Of a stretch of DNA of 64,000 nucleotides, positions 1 to 8,680 are shown piece after piece. The stretch is from Streptomyces spiroverticillatus (GTDB lineage Bacteria; Actinomycetota; Actinomycetes; Streptomycetales; Streptomycetaceae), in the NCBI GenBank assembly GCA_014650415.1, contig BMUX01000002.1, positions 1-64,000 of the forward strand, in the 5' to 3' direction. Both the position numbers and the translations under genes were made by a program. Below the pieces are notes generated by a model. It was not told where the DNA came from. It saw only the letters and a program-made list of their open reading frames with translations, and did not search any database. Numbering within the stretch: position 1 is the stretch's first letter; each line of letters begins with the position of its first letter.

Positions 1-265
1 CCCGTAATCGGGTCCACACATCGGAAGAGCGGAACAGCCACCATCGGAATAAGACGGTGTGTTCCTGCGTCCTCGCTAGTGTTGCCTGCCCGCACCCCGA
101 AGGGCCGTGCAGGTCTTTCCAAAGGAACCTCAACTTGCCGAAGCAAGTCGGGGTATCAACATATTTGGCGTTGACTTTTGGCACGCTGTTGAGTTCTCAA
201 GGAACGGACGCTTCCTTCGTACTCACCCTCGCGGGCTTTCCTCCGGACGTTTTCGTTCGGTGTGT
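1..265 (-). other. pre-16S rRNA leader of an rrn operon (16S lies just outside the window)
   Basis: Read on the minus strand, this segment carries the conserved actinobacterial pre-16S leader. The reverse complement of 156-200 is the TTGAGAACTCAACAGCGTGC-type block that precedes 16S genes in Streptomyces. It is followed by a UUCG-capped hairpin (133-148, 6-bp stem) and a second UUCG-capped stem (85-113). The terminal bases (complement of 1-12, GACCCGATTACGGG-like) match what normally sits some 20-30 nt before the 16S start. Transcription runs leftwards. The 16S gene is inferred, not seen. Confidence 0.85.
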
Positions 266-270
266 TTCCA

Positions 271-300
271 ACCTTACCAGATCATTTCCGCGCCGTTTCC
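271..300 (-). promoter_or_regulatory. rrn promoter, proximal member
   Basis: On the minus strand TAAGGT (276-271) has a good -10 form and lies just before the processed leader. A GGAAAC-like -35 sits about 18 bp upstream. Similar elements directly precede the leader in other Streptomyces rrn operons. The -35 does not match consensus. Confidence 0.45.
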
Positions 301-358
301 GGTTTGGATTTTGTTTCCGGTGGCCGTTGGAGGGCCTTTGCCTTTCGGCGTGTTCACT

Positions 359-388
359 ACTTTAGCGGCTTTTCCTGGCGGCTCATAA
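359..388 (-). promoter_or_regulatory. rrn promoter, middle member
   Basis: On the minus strand a TAAAGT -10 (364-359) is preceded at about 18 bp by TTATGA (388-383). Streptomyces rrn operons have several tandem promoters, and the -10 plus position support this one. The -35 is weak. Confidence 0.45.
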
Positions 389-532
389 TCGGGCCGCTGA
401 GGTCGGAATTCGGGCATGCCGAAATTCGAACCCGTTAGGGGAAGTCGTAGTAGTGGTTGGCCGCTCCGGGGCTGCTTGGTCGGGTCCGATGGACCGTTCC
501 GACAGCAGTGCCCGTTTCAAGCGGCTCGGGCT

Positions 533-561
533 ACGTTAGGCGTGTGACGGGGTCGAGTCAA
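533..561 (-). promoter_or_regulatory. rrn promoter, upstream member (canonical -35/-10)
   Basis: On the minus strand TTGACT (561-556) and TAACGT (538-533) are separated by 17 bp, the best vegetative-sigma promoter in the region. It points towards the pre-16S leader, so it is probably the most distal of several tandem rrn promoters. The -35 hexamer contains the TGA stop codon (560-558) of the glycosylase gene, so the rrn control region begins inside the end of that gene. Confidence 0.7.
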
Positions 562-1202
562 GTTGCCCGGCGGCGTGGCTTGTGTGCCCGGTAGGGGCTG
601 ACGGTGCGGTCGCCGGAGATCCAGAAGCGCCAGGGGTGGACTGCTCCTTCTCCTCCTACTCCTGTGCGGGGGCCGTTCTCCCGCTGGTCAGGCGGGGTCG
701 GGGTGCCGTTCAGCACGGAGAGGGGGGATTCCGGGTCCGTGCAGAGGTCGGTGCCGTCGAGGGCACGGGTGATGTCGAGGGCGGTGGCCAGGCGGGCGGG
801 GCCTTTGGCCAGTTCGTTGTCGTTTCGGGCTGAAAGTCGCCGTTTGCGGACGAGGTCGGCGCCCTTGGTGATCTCGCCGGCGCGGAGGAGGACACCGCTG
901 GCCTTGTCCTCGGGGCCGCACACCAGGTTGAGGCTGAACCACATGCCGTAGATGAAGTAGACGTACGCATGGCCGGGTGGGCCGAACATCGAGGCGTTGC
1001 GGGCCGTGCGGCCCCGGTAGGCGTGCGAGCCCGGGTCGCGTTCGCCGTCGTACGCCTCCACCTCGGTGATGCGCAGTTCGATCGGGCCTTCGGGGGTACG
1101 GCGTACCAGGGTGCGGCCGAGGAGGTCCGGGGCGACGTCCAGGACGGGGCGGTCGAAGAACGGGCGGGCGAGCGGCGTACGGTCCGGTTTCGGCGCGATC
1201 AT
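558..1202 (-). CDS. mpg: DNA-3-methyladenine glycosylase (AAG/MPG family)
   Basis: A 214-aa protein of the AAG family of monofunctional DNA glycosylases. It would remove alkylated purines such as 3-methyladenine as the first step of base-excision repair. The family core is visible: LLGRTLVRR near the N-terminus, [18 protein letters not shown] with the catalytic glutamate, then [20 protein letters not shown]. The frame is open far upstream, but homology begins at MIAPKPDRT, so the ATG at 1202 is used. The last 20 residues are basic and Pro/Arg-rich. The stop codon overlaps the -35 box of an rrn promoter. Length is normal for the family. Confidence 0.9.
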   Translation of the reverse strand: MIAPKPDRTPLARPFFDRPVLDVAPDLLGRTLVRRTPEGPIELRITEVEAYDGERDPGSHAYRGRTARNASMFGPPGHAYVYFIYGMWFSLNLVCGPEDKASGVLLRAGEITKGADLVRKRRLSARNDNELAKGPARLATALDITRALDGTDLCTDPESPLSVLNGTPTPPDQRENGPRTGVGGEGAVHPWRFWISGDRTVSPYRAHKPRRRAT

Positions 1203-1319
1203 GCCTGCCGAGGGTAGTGGAACCCGGGTTGCCCCCACTCGTTGTGCGGGTAGGCGCGGAACCGGGCGCCTGTGTCGAGCGTTTGTACTGGTCAAGGCCG
1301 GAAGAGTTAAGGGGAGAGC

Positions 1320-2102
1320 ATGGGATTCAAGAAGCTGCTGGCGAGCCTGGGTGCGGGTGGGGCGTCCGTGGAGACGGAGCTCACCGAGGCGAACGTCGTA
1401 CCGGGTGGAGTGGTGCAGGGCGAGGTGCGGATCCAGGGCGGGTCCGTGAACCAGCAGATCGAGGGGCTGTCCGTCGGGCTCCAGGCGCGCGTCGAGGTGG
1501 AGGGCGGCGACCAGGAGGTCAAGCAGGACATCGAGTTCACCAAGGTGAAGCTCGGCGGGGCCTTCGAGGTGCAGGCCGGGGCGGTGCACGTGGTGCCGTT
1601 CGGGCTGGACATTCCGTGGGAGACGCCGGTCACCAGCATCGCCGGGCAGCAGCTGCGCGGGATGAACATCGGGGTGACGACGGAGCTGGAGATCGCGCGG
1701 GCGGTGGACTCCGGTGACCTGGACCCCATCAACGTGCACCCGCTGCCGGCGCAGCAGGCGATTCTGGACGCCTTCATCCAGCTGGGATTCCGGTTCAAGA
1801 GTGCGGACATGGAGCGGGGGCACATCCGGGGGACGCGGCAGCGGCTGCCGTTCTACCAGGAGATCGAGTTCTTCCCGCCGCAGCAGTACCGGGGACTCAA
1901 CCAGGTCGAGCTGACGTTCGTCGCGGACGACCGGGAGATGGACGTGATCCTGGAGATGGACCGCAAGGGCGGCATGTTCAGCGAGAGCAGCGACTCCTAC
2001 CGGGCGTTCCAGGTCGGGCTGCACGACTTCCAGGGGACGGACTGGGCGGCGTACCTCAACCAGTGGCTGGCCGAGGTCGGTGGACAGCGCAACTGGCTCT
2101 AG
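1320..2102 (+). CDS. Spo0M-family sporulation control protein
   Basis: A 260-aa protein of the SpoOM family (arrestin-like beta-sandwich fold), named for Bacillus Spo0M and common in actinobacteria. The opening [19 protein letters not shown] and the [16 protein letters not shown] strand typify the family. So does a C-terminal half with [13 protein letters not shown] and a terminal [14 protein letters not shown]. There is no signal peptide or membrane segment, so it is probably cytoplasmic. The start has a clear ribosome site (AAGGGGAGA, 5-6 nt upstream). A role in developmental control is family knowledge, not shown here. Confidence 0.85.
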   Translation: MGFKKLLASLGAGGASVETELTEANVVPGGVVQGEVRIQGGSVNQQIEGLSVGLQARVEVEGGDQEVKQDIEFTKVKLGGAFEVQAGAVHVVPFGLDIPWETPVTSIAGQQLRGMNIGVTTELEIARAVDSGDLDPINVHPLPAQQAILDAFIQLGFRFKSADMERGHIRGTRQRLPFYQEIEFFPPQQYRGLNQVELTFVADDREMDVILEMDRKGGMFSESSDSYRAFQVGLHDFQGTDWAAYLNQWLAEVGGQRNWL

Positions 2103-2151
2103 GGTCGGAAGCGTTCCAGGTGAGTGTTGGGCCAAGTAGGAAGGTGTTGAC

Positions 2152-2697
2152 GTGACCGAGGGCAAGAGGGCGCCGCTGCCGCACGACTTCCATCCGCCGG
2201 TGGCTTCGTTCCGTGTGGTGAGCGACGACGTCGCGGAGGGTGCGGATCTGAAGGACGCCCAGGTGTACGCGGTCGGGAACACCTCGCCGCAGCTGCGCTG
2301 GGAGGGGTTCCCCGCGGAGACGAAGAGCTTCGCGGTGACGTGCTTCGACCCGGACGCACCGACCGGCAGCGGGTTCTGGCACTGGACGGTCTTCGACCTT
2401 CCGGCGTCCGTGACCGAGCTGGTGGCCGGTGCGGGTTCGGGGAAGTTCGAGGGGCTGCCGGAGGGTGCCGTACAGGCTCGTAATGACTACGGGTCGAAGG
2501 ACTTCGGCGGGGCCGCTCCCCCGGCGGGCGAGCGTCACCGGTACGTGTTCACCGTGTACGCGGTGGATGTGGAGAGCCTCGCCGCACTGGGTGTCGGCCC
2601 GGACACTCCGCCTGCTGCTGTGGGCTTCAACCTGCGGTTCCACACGCTCGGGCGGGCGCAGCTCGTGGCGGAGTACGAGGCTCCTGCCGAGGGCTGA
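2152..2697 (+). CDS. YbhB/YbcL family Raf-kinase-inhibitor-like (PEBP) protein
   Basis: A 181-aa phosphatidylethanolamine-binding-protein-fold protein. The two family blocks are clear: [20 protein letters not shown] (residues about 65-84, anion-pocket motif DPDAP...HW) and [20 protein letters not shown] near 120-140. Start is GTG with an AGGAAGG ribosome site. It follows the Spo0M gene by 49 bp on the same strand and is closed by a strong terminator at 2728-2770, so the two probably share a transcript. The bacterial ligand of this family is unknown. Confidence 0.88.
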   Translation: MTEGKRAPLPHDFHPPVASFRVVSDDVAEGADLKDAQVYAVGNTSPQLRWEGFPAETKSFAVTCFDPDAPTGSGFWHWTVFDLPASVTELVAGAGSGKFEGLPEGAVQARNDYGSKDFGGAAPPAGERHRYVFTVYAVDVESLAALGVGPDTPPAAVGFNLRFHTLGRAQLVAEYEAPAEG

Positions 2698-2727
2698 GTC
2701 GCGGTCCGAAAGATTCACGGGGTATTT

Positions 2728-2770
2728 GCCCGTTCCCGGTCTTGAAAGAGATCGGGAACGGGCAGTTTTT
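2728..2770 (+). terminator. rho-independent terminator after the PEBP gene
   Basis: GCCCGTTCCCG (2728-2738) pairs perfectly with CGGGAACGGGC (2753-2763), extended by wobble pairs, and is followed by CAGTTTTTGTTT. It is one of the few hairpins here with a real T-run. Confidence 0.9.
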
Positions 2771-2892
2771 GTTTGGGGGGTGTGCGAGCCCTCCGCCGGG
2801 GACGCCGTTAATCCGTTGTCCATTGGAGCGCGTCCCGCCAGAGTTGATCCAAGCCCGCCACGGGGTGGGCCGGCACACGGAGGGTGGGCGGG

Positions 2893-3399
2893 ATGCGTGA
2901 CACGCTGGTTTTGAACGCGAGCTTCGAGCCACTGTCGACGGTGACTTTGAACCGTGCGGTGGTGCTTGTCCTGACGGACAAGGCCGTGGTCGAGAAGTCG
3001 CATCCCGGGCTGCGTATGCGCGCCGCCGCTGTCGATCTTCCGGTGCCGATGGTGATCCGGCTGAGCCGGTACGTACGTGTGCCGTTCCGAAGACAAGCTC
3101 CGTGGTCGAGGCGGGGTGTGTTGATACGGGACCAACACAGGTGCGCGTACTGCGGGAAGCGGGCGACGACCGTGGACCACGTGGTGCCGCGGTCGCGCGG
3201 TGGTGGTGACACCTGGTTGAACACGGTGGCTTCGTGCGCCGAGGACAATCACCGCAAGGCGGACCGTACGCCGGAGAAGGCGGGGATGCCGTTGCTGTTC
3301 GAGCCGTTCGTCCCGACGCCTGCCGATGCGATGCTGCTGTCGCTGAGGGGGGCGGAGTGGGACTCGCTGCCGGACTGGCTGGCGGATTCCGCCGCGTAG
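2893..3399 (+). CDS. HNH endonuclease
   Basis: A 168-aa HNH nuclease of the type found throughout actinobacteria. The N-terminus MRDTLVLNASFEPLSTV is typical of the group. The nuclease motif is RDQHRCAYCGKRATTVDHV followed by VPRSRGGGDTWLNTVASCA and HRKADR: CxxC zinc pair, DH, then N and H. The second zinc-binding half reads C-A-E-D-N-H rather than the usual CxxCN. ATG 2893 is preferred over GTG 2884 because GGAGGG (2879-2884) is 8 nt before it and overlaps the earlier start. Biological role unknown. Confidence 0.85.
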   Translation: MRDTLVLNASFEPLSTVTLNRAVVLVLTDKAVVEKSHPGLRMRAAAVDLPVPMVIRLSRYVRVPFRRQAPWSRRGVLIRDQHRCAYCGKRATTVDHVVPRSRGGGDTWLNTVASCAEDNHRKADRTPEKAGMPLLFEPFVPTPADAMLLSLRGAEWDSLPDWLADSAA

Positions 3400-3421
3400 G
3401 AGTGCGGTCGCAGGAAGAGGG

Positions 3422-3447
3422 AGCCCGTCTCGTGGTGGAGGCGGGCT
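3422..3447 (+). terminator. hairpin terminator after the HNH gene
   Basis: AGCCCGTCTC (3422-3431) pairs with GAGGCGGGCT (3438-3447) around GTGGTG. A TCTTC tract follows. A 16-bp sequence (GGGCTTCTTCGCGTAC) is then directly repeated at 3443-3458 and 3459-3474. Confidence 0.65.
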
Positions 3448-3485
3448 TCTTCGCGTACGGGCTTCTTCGCGTACGGGACCGGGTG

Positions 3486-4262
3486 TCAGGCCAGCAGGAG
3501 CTGGATGATCGCGACGATGCCGACGGCGACGATGACGCCGCGCAGGACCGTCGGGGGCAGGCGGCGGCCGACCTTGGCGCCGATCTGGCCGCCGAGGGCG
3601 GAGCCGACGGCGATGAGGAGGACGGCGGTCCAGTCGAATTCGGCGACGAAGAGGAAGAAGACGGCGGCGACTCCGTTGACGACGGCGCCCAGGATGTTCT
3701 TGACGCCGTTGATGCGCTGGAGGCTGTCGTTGAGGAGGAGGCCCATGAGGGAGAGGTAGAGGACTCCCTGGGCGGCGCCGAAGTAGCCGCCGTACGCGCT
3801 GGCGAGGAGGAGGCCGATCAGGAGGGCCGGGCCGCCGTCGGGGTGGGGGCCGGATGCGGGCTCGCCGTTCTGTTCGCGGCGGCGCTTGAGGGCGGCTGCG
3901 AGCTTGGGCTGGAGCACGACCAGGATCAGGGCCAGGCCGATCAGGACCGGGACGATCGTGTCGAAGGCGGAGGAGGGGAGGGCGAGGAGGAGGATCGCGC
4001 CGATCAGGCCGCCGACCAGGGCGGTGAGGCCGAGGCGGAGGACGCGGGAGCGCTGGCCGCGCAGTTCCTTGCGGTAGCCGATGGCGCCGCTGATGGAGCC
4101 GGGGACCAGGCCGAGGGTGTTGGAGACGTTCGCGACGACGGGCGGCAGGCCGGTGGCGAGGAGCACCGGGAAGGTGATCAGGGTGCCGGAGCCGACGATG
4201 GTGTTGATGGTGCCCGCGCCGATGCCTGCGGCGAAGACGGCGAGCATCTCCCAGATCGTCAT
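3486..4262 (-). CDS. TauE/SafE family sulfite exporter-like permease
   Basis: A 258-aa polytopic membrane protein of the TauE/SafE family (proposed sulfite/organosulfonate or other anion exporters). About eight hydrophobic segments are visible. The two family repeats are marked by GAGTINTIVGSGTLITFPVL after the first helix and GGYFGAAQGVLYLSLMGLLL in the second half. ATG 4262 is preferred over an upstream in-frame start because MTIWEMLAVFAAGIGAG is the typical family opening and GAGGGG lies about 10 nt before it. It is downstream of the SPFH gene with a nested palindrome between. Substrate unknown. Confidence 0.85.
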   Translation of the reverse strand: MTIWEMLAVFAAGIGAGTINTIVGSGTLITFPVLLATGLPPVVANVSNTLGLVPGSISGAIGYRKELRGQRSRVLRLGLTALVGGLIGAILLLALPSSAFDTIVPVLIGLALILVVLQPKLAAALKRRREQNGEPASGPHPDGGPALLIGLLLASAYGGYFGAAQGVLYLSLMGLLLNDSLQRINGVKNILGAVVNGVAAVFFLFVAEFDWTAVLLIAVGSALGGQIGAKVGRRLPPTVLRGVIVAVGIVAIIQLLLA

Positions 4263-4263
4263 G

Positions 4264-4332
4264 CGGTTCGTACCCCTCGTGCTGAGTGCTGATGATCGCT
4301 GCCGTGTGCAGCGATCATGCACGAGAGGGGTG
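4264..4332. repeat. nested inverted repeat between SPFH and TauE genes
   Basis: Inner arms ATGATCGCTG and CAGCGATCAT are separated by CCGTGTG. Outside these an imperfect ACCCCTCGTGC/GCACGAGAGGGGT pair is nested. There is no T-run on either side. It could be an attenuator or processing hairpin between the two minus-strand genes, or an operator for the permease gene. Confidence 0.5.
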
Positions 4333-4337
4333 GCGGA

Positions 4338-5276
4338 TCAGTCGATGGGGGGCTGTTCGCGGCGCTCCTTGCCGCCGCCGGAACCGCCCGAATTCCCGCC
4401 AAGGGGGCCGAAGTTGCCCATCGCTCCGGAGAGGCCCTTGAGCGCGTCGCCGATTTCGCTGGGGACGATCCAGAGCTTGTTGGCGTCGCCCTCGGCGATC
4501 TTCGGGAGCATCTGGAGGTACTGGTAGGCGAGGAGCTTCTGGTCGGCGTCGCCCGCGTGGATGGATTCGAAGACCGTACGGATGGCCTGGGCCTCGCCCT
4601 CCGCGCGCAGGGCGGCGGCCTTGGCCTCACCTTCGGCGCGGAGGATCGCGGACTGCTTCTCGCCCTCGGCGGTGAGGATCTGGGACTGCCGGATGCCCTC
4701 GGCGGTGAGGATCGCGGCGCGCTTGTCGCGGTCGGCGCGCATCTGCTTCTCCATCGAGTCCTGGATGGAGGTCGGCGGCTCGATCGCCTTGAGCTCGACG
4801 CGGTTGACGCGGATGCCCCACTTGCCGGTGGCCTCGTCGAGGACGCCGCGCAGGGCCGCGTTGATCTCCTCGCGCGAGGTCAGGGTCCGCTCCAGGTCCA
4901 TGCCGCCGATGATGTTGCGGAGCGTGGTGACGGTGAGCTGCTCGATGGCCTGGATGTAGCTGGCGACCTCGTAGGTGGCGGCTCGGGCGTCGGTCACCTG
5001 GTAGTAGATGACGGTGTCGATGTTGACGACCAGGTTGTCCTGGGTGATCACCGGCTGGGGCGGGAACGGGACGACCTGTTCGCGGAGGTCGATCCGGTTG
5101 CGGATCGAGTCGATGAACGGGACGACGATGTTGAGGCCCGCGTTGAGCGTGCGCGTGTAGCGGCCGAAGCGCTCGACGATGGCGGCGCTGGCCTGTGGGA
5201 TGACCTGGATCGTCTTGATCAGGGCGATGAAGACCAGCACCACCAGAATGATCAGGACGATGATGATCGATGACAT
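4338..5276 (-). CDS. SPFH/band-7 (stomatin-like) membrane protein
   Basis: A 312-aa stomatin/prohibitin-family protein of the QmcA type. One N-terminal membrane segment (about residues 3-22) precedes an SPFH domain that starts at VIPQASAAIVERFGRYTRTL. Then comes a long charged helix with repeated AEG units (LTAEGIRQSQILTAEGEKQ, ILRAEGEAKAAALRAEGEAQ) typical of the coiled-coil flotillin/stomatin region. A Gly-rich tail ends the protein. Such proteins organise membrane microdomains and pair with NfeD proteins; the NfeD gene lies 127 bp upstream on the same strand. The ATG is preceded by GGGGAAG. Confidence 0.92.
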   Translation of the reverse strand: MSSIIIVLIILVVLVFIALIKTIQVIPQASAAIVERFGRYTRTLNAGLNIVVPFIDSIRNRIDLREQVVPFPPQPVITQDNLVVNIDTVIYYQVTDARAATYEVASYIQAIEQLTVTTLRNIIGGMDLERTLTSREEINAALRGVLDEATGKWGIRVNRVELKAIEPPTSIQDSMEKQMRADRDKRAAILTAEGIRQSQILTAEGEKQSAILRAEGEAKAAALRAEGEAQAIRTVFESIHAGDADQKLLAYQYLQMLPKIAEGDANKLWIVPSEIGDALKGLSGAMGNFGPLGGNSGGSGGGKERREQPPID

Positions 5277-5403
5277 CGCTTCCCCGTGCCCTTCGTGTTG
5301 CTCGACGCTGCGCGGCCAAACCGGTGGGCCGGTGCCGCGGTGATGATCGAGTTTTCCAGATGGTCGTACGCCGTGCAGGGTGTTCCGTCTACCTCACGGA
5401 CGC

Positions 5404-5844
5404 TCACATGACCACGGCCGTGGCTCCGTCGATCTCCACGACGTCGACCTGCTGGCCGGGCTCGAAGGTCTGTCCGGCGTCCAGGGCGCGGGCCGACCAG
5501 ATCTCGCCGGCGAGTTTGATGCGGCCGCCCTCGCCGCTGTCGACGCGCTCCACGACGACGGCCTGACGCCCCCTCAACGCGTCCACGCCGCTGGCCAGTT
5601 GGGGGCGCTGACTTCGGTGCCGGGCGGCTATGGGGCGTACCACCACGATCAGGACGACCGACACCGCCGCGAACACGAGTACCTGGGTGACGAGTCCGCC
5701 GCCCAGGTACGAGGTGAGTGCGCCCGCGAGTGCGCCGACCGCCAGCATTCCCAGTTCGGGCATCGTCGTGACGACGAGGGCGATGCCGAGCACCGCCGCG
5801 CCGATCAGCCACCAGAGCCATGCGTCCATGTTCACAACGGTCAT
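5404..5844 (-). CDS. NfeD family membrane protein
   Basis: A 146-aa protein of the short NfeD class. Three to four hydrophobic segments fill residues 8-75 (WWLIGAAVLGIALVVTTMPE, then VLVFAAVSVVLIVVVRP). A C-terminal OB-fold domain follows (residues about 90-146, with GRQAVVVERVDSGEGGRIKL and WSARALD). NfeD proteins partner SPFH proteins; the SPFH gene is directly downstream. Two ATG starts are possible (5844 and 5829). Neither has a good ribosome site, so the start is uncertain and may be leaderless. Confidence 0.82.
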   Translation of the reverse strand: MTVVNMDAWLWWLIGAAVLGIALVVTTMPELGMLAVGALAGALTSYLGGGLVTQVLVFAAVSVVLIVVVRPIAARHRSQRPQLASGVDALRGRQAVVVERVDSGEGGRIKLAGEIWSARALDAGQTFEPGQQVDVVEIDGATAVVM

Positions 5845-5921
5845 GGTAGGGGCGGGTGGTCGGCGCGGACAGGGCGCACGGGATTCACGTACCGGCTCAA
5901 GTGCGGTACGTACGGCAGGAC

Positions 5922-6713
<792 letters not shown>

Positions 6714-6810
6714 GAGCGCGTTGTCTCCCCATGCAGTATCGAAATGTCGCGTGTGCCTGTGGGCACAGCGCCCAAGGAAAACCTACGCCACCACTCGGAC
6801 AGTCCGGCCC

Positions 6811-6840
6811 TTGGGATGGGTGCGGCCCGGAATCTAGGCT
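6811..6840 (+). promoter_or_regulatory. promoter of the 6848 gene (leaderless)
   Basis: TTGGGA (6811-6816) and TAGGCT (6835-6840) are 18 bp apart. TAGGCT ends 7 nt before the ATG at 6848, so transcription should start at or next to the start codon, giving a leaderless mRNA. No ribosome site is present, which agrees. Confidence 0.65.
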
Positions 6841-6847
6841 GGGACGC

Positions 6848-7621
6848 ATGCTCACGGAACCACGTTCAGGAATGCTGGCGGCTTGGGGAAATGCCCTGTT
6901 GGGGGGTTTTGTCTCGCCGGATGACGCGGCGACGGCGATTGTCGGGGCCGATGCGGTGCACCGGGTGACCGGCGTGCCGGGTGAGGACGGGCCGGTCGGG
7001 CTCACGCTGGCGCTCGGGAGGCTGCGGGCGCTCGGGGCGACCGGCTTCCGGGTCGCGCTGCCCGCGCCGGGGCATCCGCTGGGGCTGAGCGGGCCGCCGG
7101 AGTTCAACGCGCGGGCGCTGGAGGCCGAGGAGGCGGTGGTCTGCACGGGGGCGGCACTGGGACTCGTACCGGAGATCGAGGAGATCGGGCCGCGGGGGGA
7201 CGTGCGGACCGAGGTGACCTGGGTGTGTTCCGCGGTACGGGATGCGCCGCCGGCCGATGTGCCGTCGCTCGGAGAGGCGGAGCGGGAGCTGGCGGAGGCG
7301 CTCAGGGACGCGACGGCGGTGCTGGCGAAGCTGGACGTGGCGGGGTCGGGGCCGGTGGCGGAGGCGGCACTCGATGCGTACCGGGCGCGGGCGGAGGCTT
7401 CGACGGAGGTGCTGGCACCCGGGTATCCGGCGCGGGCGGTCCGCGTGCTGGAGATGGCGCGGCGGGTGGGGCTGATCGTTTCGCTGGCGTACGGCAACGG
7501 GCACGGGGGTGCGGTGAGCGCGTCGGAGATGTGGGCGCGGGGGGAGGCACTGCGGCCGGTGGAGCGGGTGGCGCGGCGGGCGACGGTGGCGGCGTACGGG
7601 GCGGTGGTGGAGCAGGGGTAG
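6848..7621 (+). CDS. conserved Streptomyces protein of unknown function
   Basis: A 257-aa soluble protein rich in Ala, Gly, Glu and Arg, with no signal peptide or membrane helix. I do not recognise a catalytic motif. The N-terminal part (MLAAWGNALLGGFVSPDDA) and the C-terminal MARRVGLIVSLAYGNGHGG look like conserved blocks, and the sequence has the codon bias of a real gene. A shorter start than the open frame allows is chosen because a -10 TAGGCT lies 7 nt before the ATG. It is followed by a GC-rich hairpin. Confidence 0.72.
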   Translation: MLTEPRSGMLAAWGNALLGGFVSPDDAATAIVGADAVHRVTGVPGEDGPVGLTLALGRLRALGATGFRVALPAPGHPLGLSGPPEFNARALEAEEAVVCTGAALGLVPEIEEIGPRGDVRTEVTWVCSAVRDAPPADVPSLGEAERELAEALRDATAVLAKLDVAGSGPVAEAALDAYRARAEASTEVLAPGYPARAVRVLEMARRVGLIVSLAYGNGHGGAVSASEMWARGEALRPVERVARRATVAAYGAVVEQG

Positions 7622-7640
7622 GGGGCCCGGAAGAGGGGGA

Positions 7641-7665
7641 GCCCCGCAGCAGGAGGCTGCGGGGC
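7641..7665 (+). terminator. terminator-like hairpin after the 6848 gene
   Basis: GCCCCGCAGC (7641-7650) pairs perfectly with GCTGCGGGGC (7656-7665) around a 5-nt loop. No T-run, as is common in Streptomyces. Confidence 0.6.
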
Positions 7666-7746
7666 CCGAGTGGGGCGGAGCGCTCGGGTGCCGCTTGTCC
7701 CGCCCCGCTGCCGGGGTGCGCCTCCGGGCGGCGCAGCGGAAACGGC

Positions 7747-7778
7747 GAGAGCCCCGCGGTCAGGACCGCGGGGCTCTC
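7747..7778 (-). terminator. terminator of the first chaplin gene
   Basis: A perfect 15-bp stem (GAGAGCCCCGCGGTC / GACCGCGGGGCTCTC) with a 2-nt centre lies 15 nt past the chaplin stop codon on the minus strand. Confidence 0.7.
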
Positions 7779-7792
7779 GGAGCGTACTGACG

Positions 7793-8032
7793 TCAGGAGT
7801 TGACGCCGTCGTTGCCGAACGCGGGGTTCAGCAGGCCGATGACGTTGACCGTGTTGCCCACGGCGTTCACCGGGACGTGCACGGGGACCTGGACCTGGTT
7901 GCCCGAGCCGACGCCCGGGGAGCGCTCGGCCTTGCCGTTGGCGTCGGCGTCGGCGAATGCGGCACCGGCGGAGGCGCCCGCGGCGATACCGGCGACGGCG
8001 AGGACCACGGCGGCCTTCTTGGCAGTGTTCAT
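7793..8032 (-). CDS. short chaplin, cysteine-free
   Basis: A 79-aa secreted short chaplin. A signal peptide (residues about 1-27, KKAAVVLAVAGIAAGASAGA then AFA) precedes one chaplin domain with SPGVGSGNQVQVPVHVPVN and GNTVNVIGLLNPAFGN. Chaplins assemble as amyloid-like fibres that coat aerial hyphae. The two cysteines usual in ChpD/F/G/H-type domains are absent (NAVGNTV and GNDGVNS where Cys would fall), as in ChpE. The ATG has an AAGGAA ribosome site. A second chaplin gene of the same kind lies 225 bp upstream. Confidence 0.9.
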   Translation of the reverse strand: MNTAKKAAVVLAVAGIAAGASAGAAFADADANGKAERSPGVGSGNQVQVPVHVPVNAVGNTVNVIGLLNPAFGNDGVNS

Positions 8033-8066
8033 GAAAGGTATTCCTTCTGCTGTTTACGGGGCGACC

Positions 8067-8089
8067 CCAACCTCGGGATCACAGGTTGG
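8067..8089 (-). promoter_or_regulatory. hairpin in the 5' untranslated region of the first chaplin gene
   Basis: CCAACCT (8067-8073) pairs with AGGTTGG (8083-8089) around 9 nt, about 35 bp before the chaplin start on the minus strand. It may stabilise the mRNA or serve as a protein site. No known motif is assigned. Confidence 0.4.
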
Positions 8090-8187
8090 AGAACGCGTCG
8101 GTCCGCGGAACGACACGGCCCCGGACAAAGGTGCGCACGTTCGAAGCAATGCGGGGCCTGCGGGCTGACGCCGCGGGCCGGGCGTGG

Positions 8188-8218
8188 AACGGCCCCCGGG
8201 TGTGTGCCGGGGGCCGTT
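8188..8218 (-). terminator. terminator of the chpE-type gene
   Basis: AACGGCCCCCGG (8188-8199) pairs with CCGGGGGCCGTT (8207-8218), about 40 nt past the stop codon of the 8258-8533 chaplin. A TT run follows only on the plus strand. Confidence 0.65.
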
Positions 8219-8257
8219 TTCCGCTGCGCGACGGGTCTCTGGCGAGGACCCGGTCGG

Positions 8258-8533
8258 TCAGTGGTTGACGCCGAGGTTCCCGAACGCCGGGTTGAGACCG
8301 CCGATGACGGTCACGGTGTTGCCGACCACGTTCACCGGAACGTCGACGGGGACCTGGACCAGGTTGCCCGAGCCGACGCCCGGGGACTGGACGGCCTTGC
8401 CCTCGGCGACGGACCCGCCGTGGCCATGGCCGTGGCCGTGACCCGTGTCGGTCGCGGAGGCGGCACCCGCACCAGCGGCGATGAGCCCGCCGGCGACCAG
8501 GGTGACGGCAGCGGCCTTCTTCAGGTTCTTCAC
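8258..8533 (-). CDS. chpE: chaplin ChpE-like, cysteine-free, with His/Gly insert
   Basis: A 91-aa secreted short chaplin, closest to my memory of S. coelicolor ChpE. It has the same signal-peptide opening MKNLKKAAAVTLVAGGLIAAG and the same C-terminal LNPAFGNLGVNH. The mature part contains GHGHGHGHGG (about residues 32-41), a possible metal-binding insert, then SPGVGSGNLVQVPVDVPVN and a chaplin domain without cysteine. ChpE is secreted and belongs to the minimal chaplin set in S. coelicolor. Start is GTG with GAGGAGG 8 nt upstream. It lies downstream of the response-regulator gene on the same strand. Confidence 0.9.
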   Translation of the reverse strand: MKNLKKAAAVTLVAGGLIAAGAGAASATDTGHGHGHGHGGSVAEGKAVQSPGVGSGNLVQVPVDVPVNVVGNTVTVIGGLNPAFGNLGVNH

Positions 8534-8649
8534 TTCGGTTCCTCCTCGCGGTGGCTGCGGCCAGCCGCCGCAGCACGCCCTGGAGAACGCCCTGCCGCCG
8601 ACGAGGTTGCGCCGTATGGATGACTTACACCCGACGGTATGAATCTCGT

Positions 8650-8679
8650 ACCGGAGGGCGACGGTCCGGAAGACCCTCG
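8650..8679 (-). terminator. possible weak terminator after the response regulator
   Basis: CCGGAGGG near 8647-8654 can pair, with one bulge, with CCCTCGG near 8673-8679, immediately past the stop codon of the response-regulator gene. No T-run. Confidence 0.35.
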
Positions 8680-8680
8680 G

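Noticed and set aside
57..388. Two small open frames in the rrn leader
   Set aside because: They lie on the plus strand of a conserved untranslated rRNA leader and promoter region.
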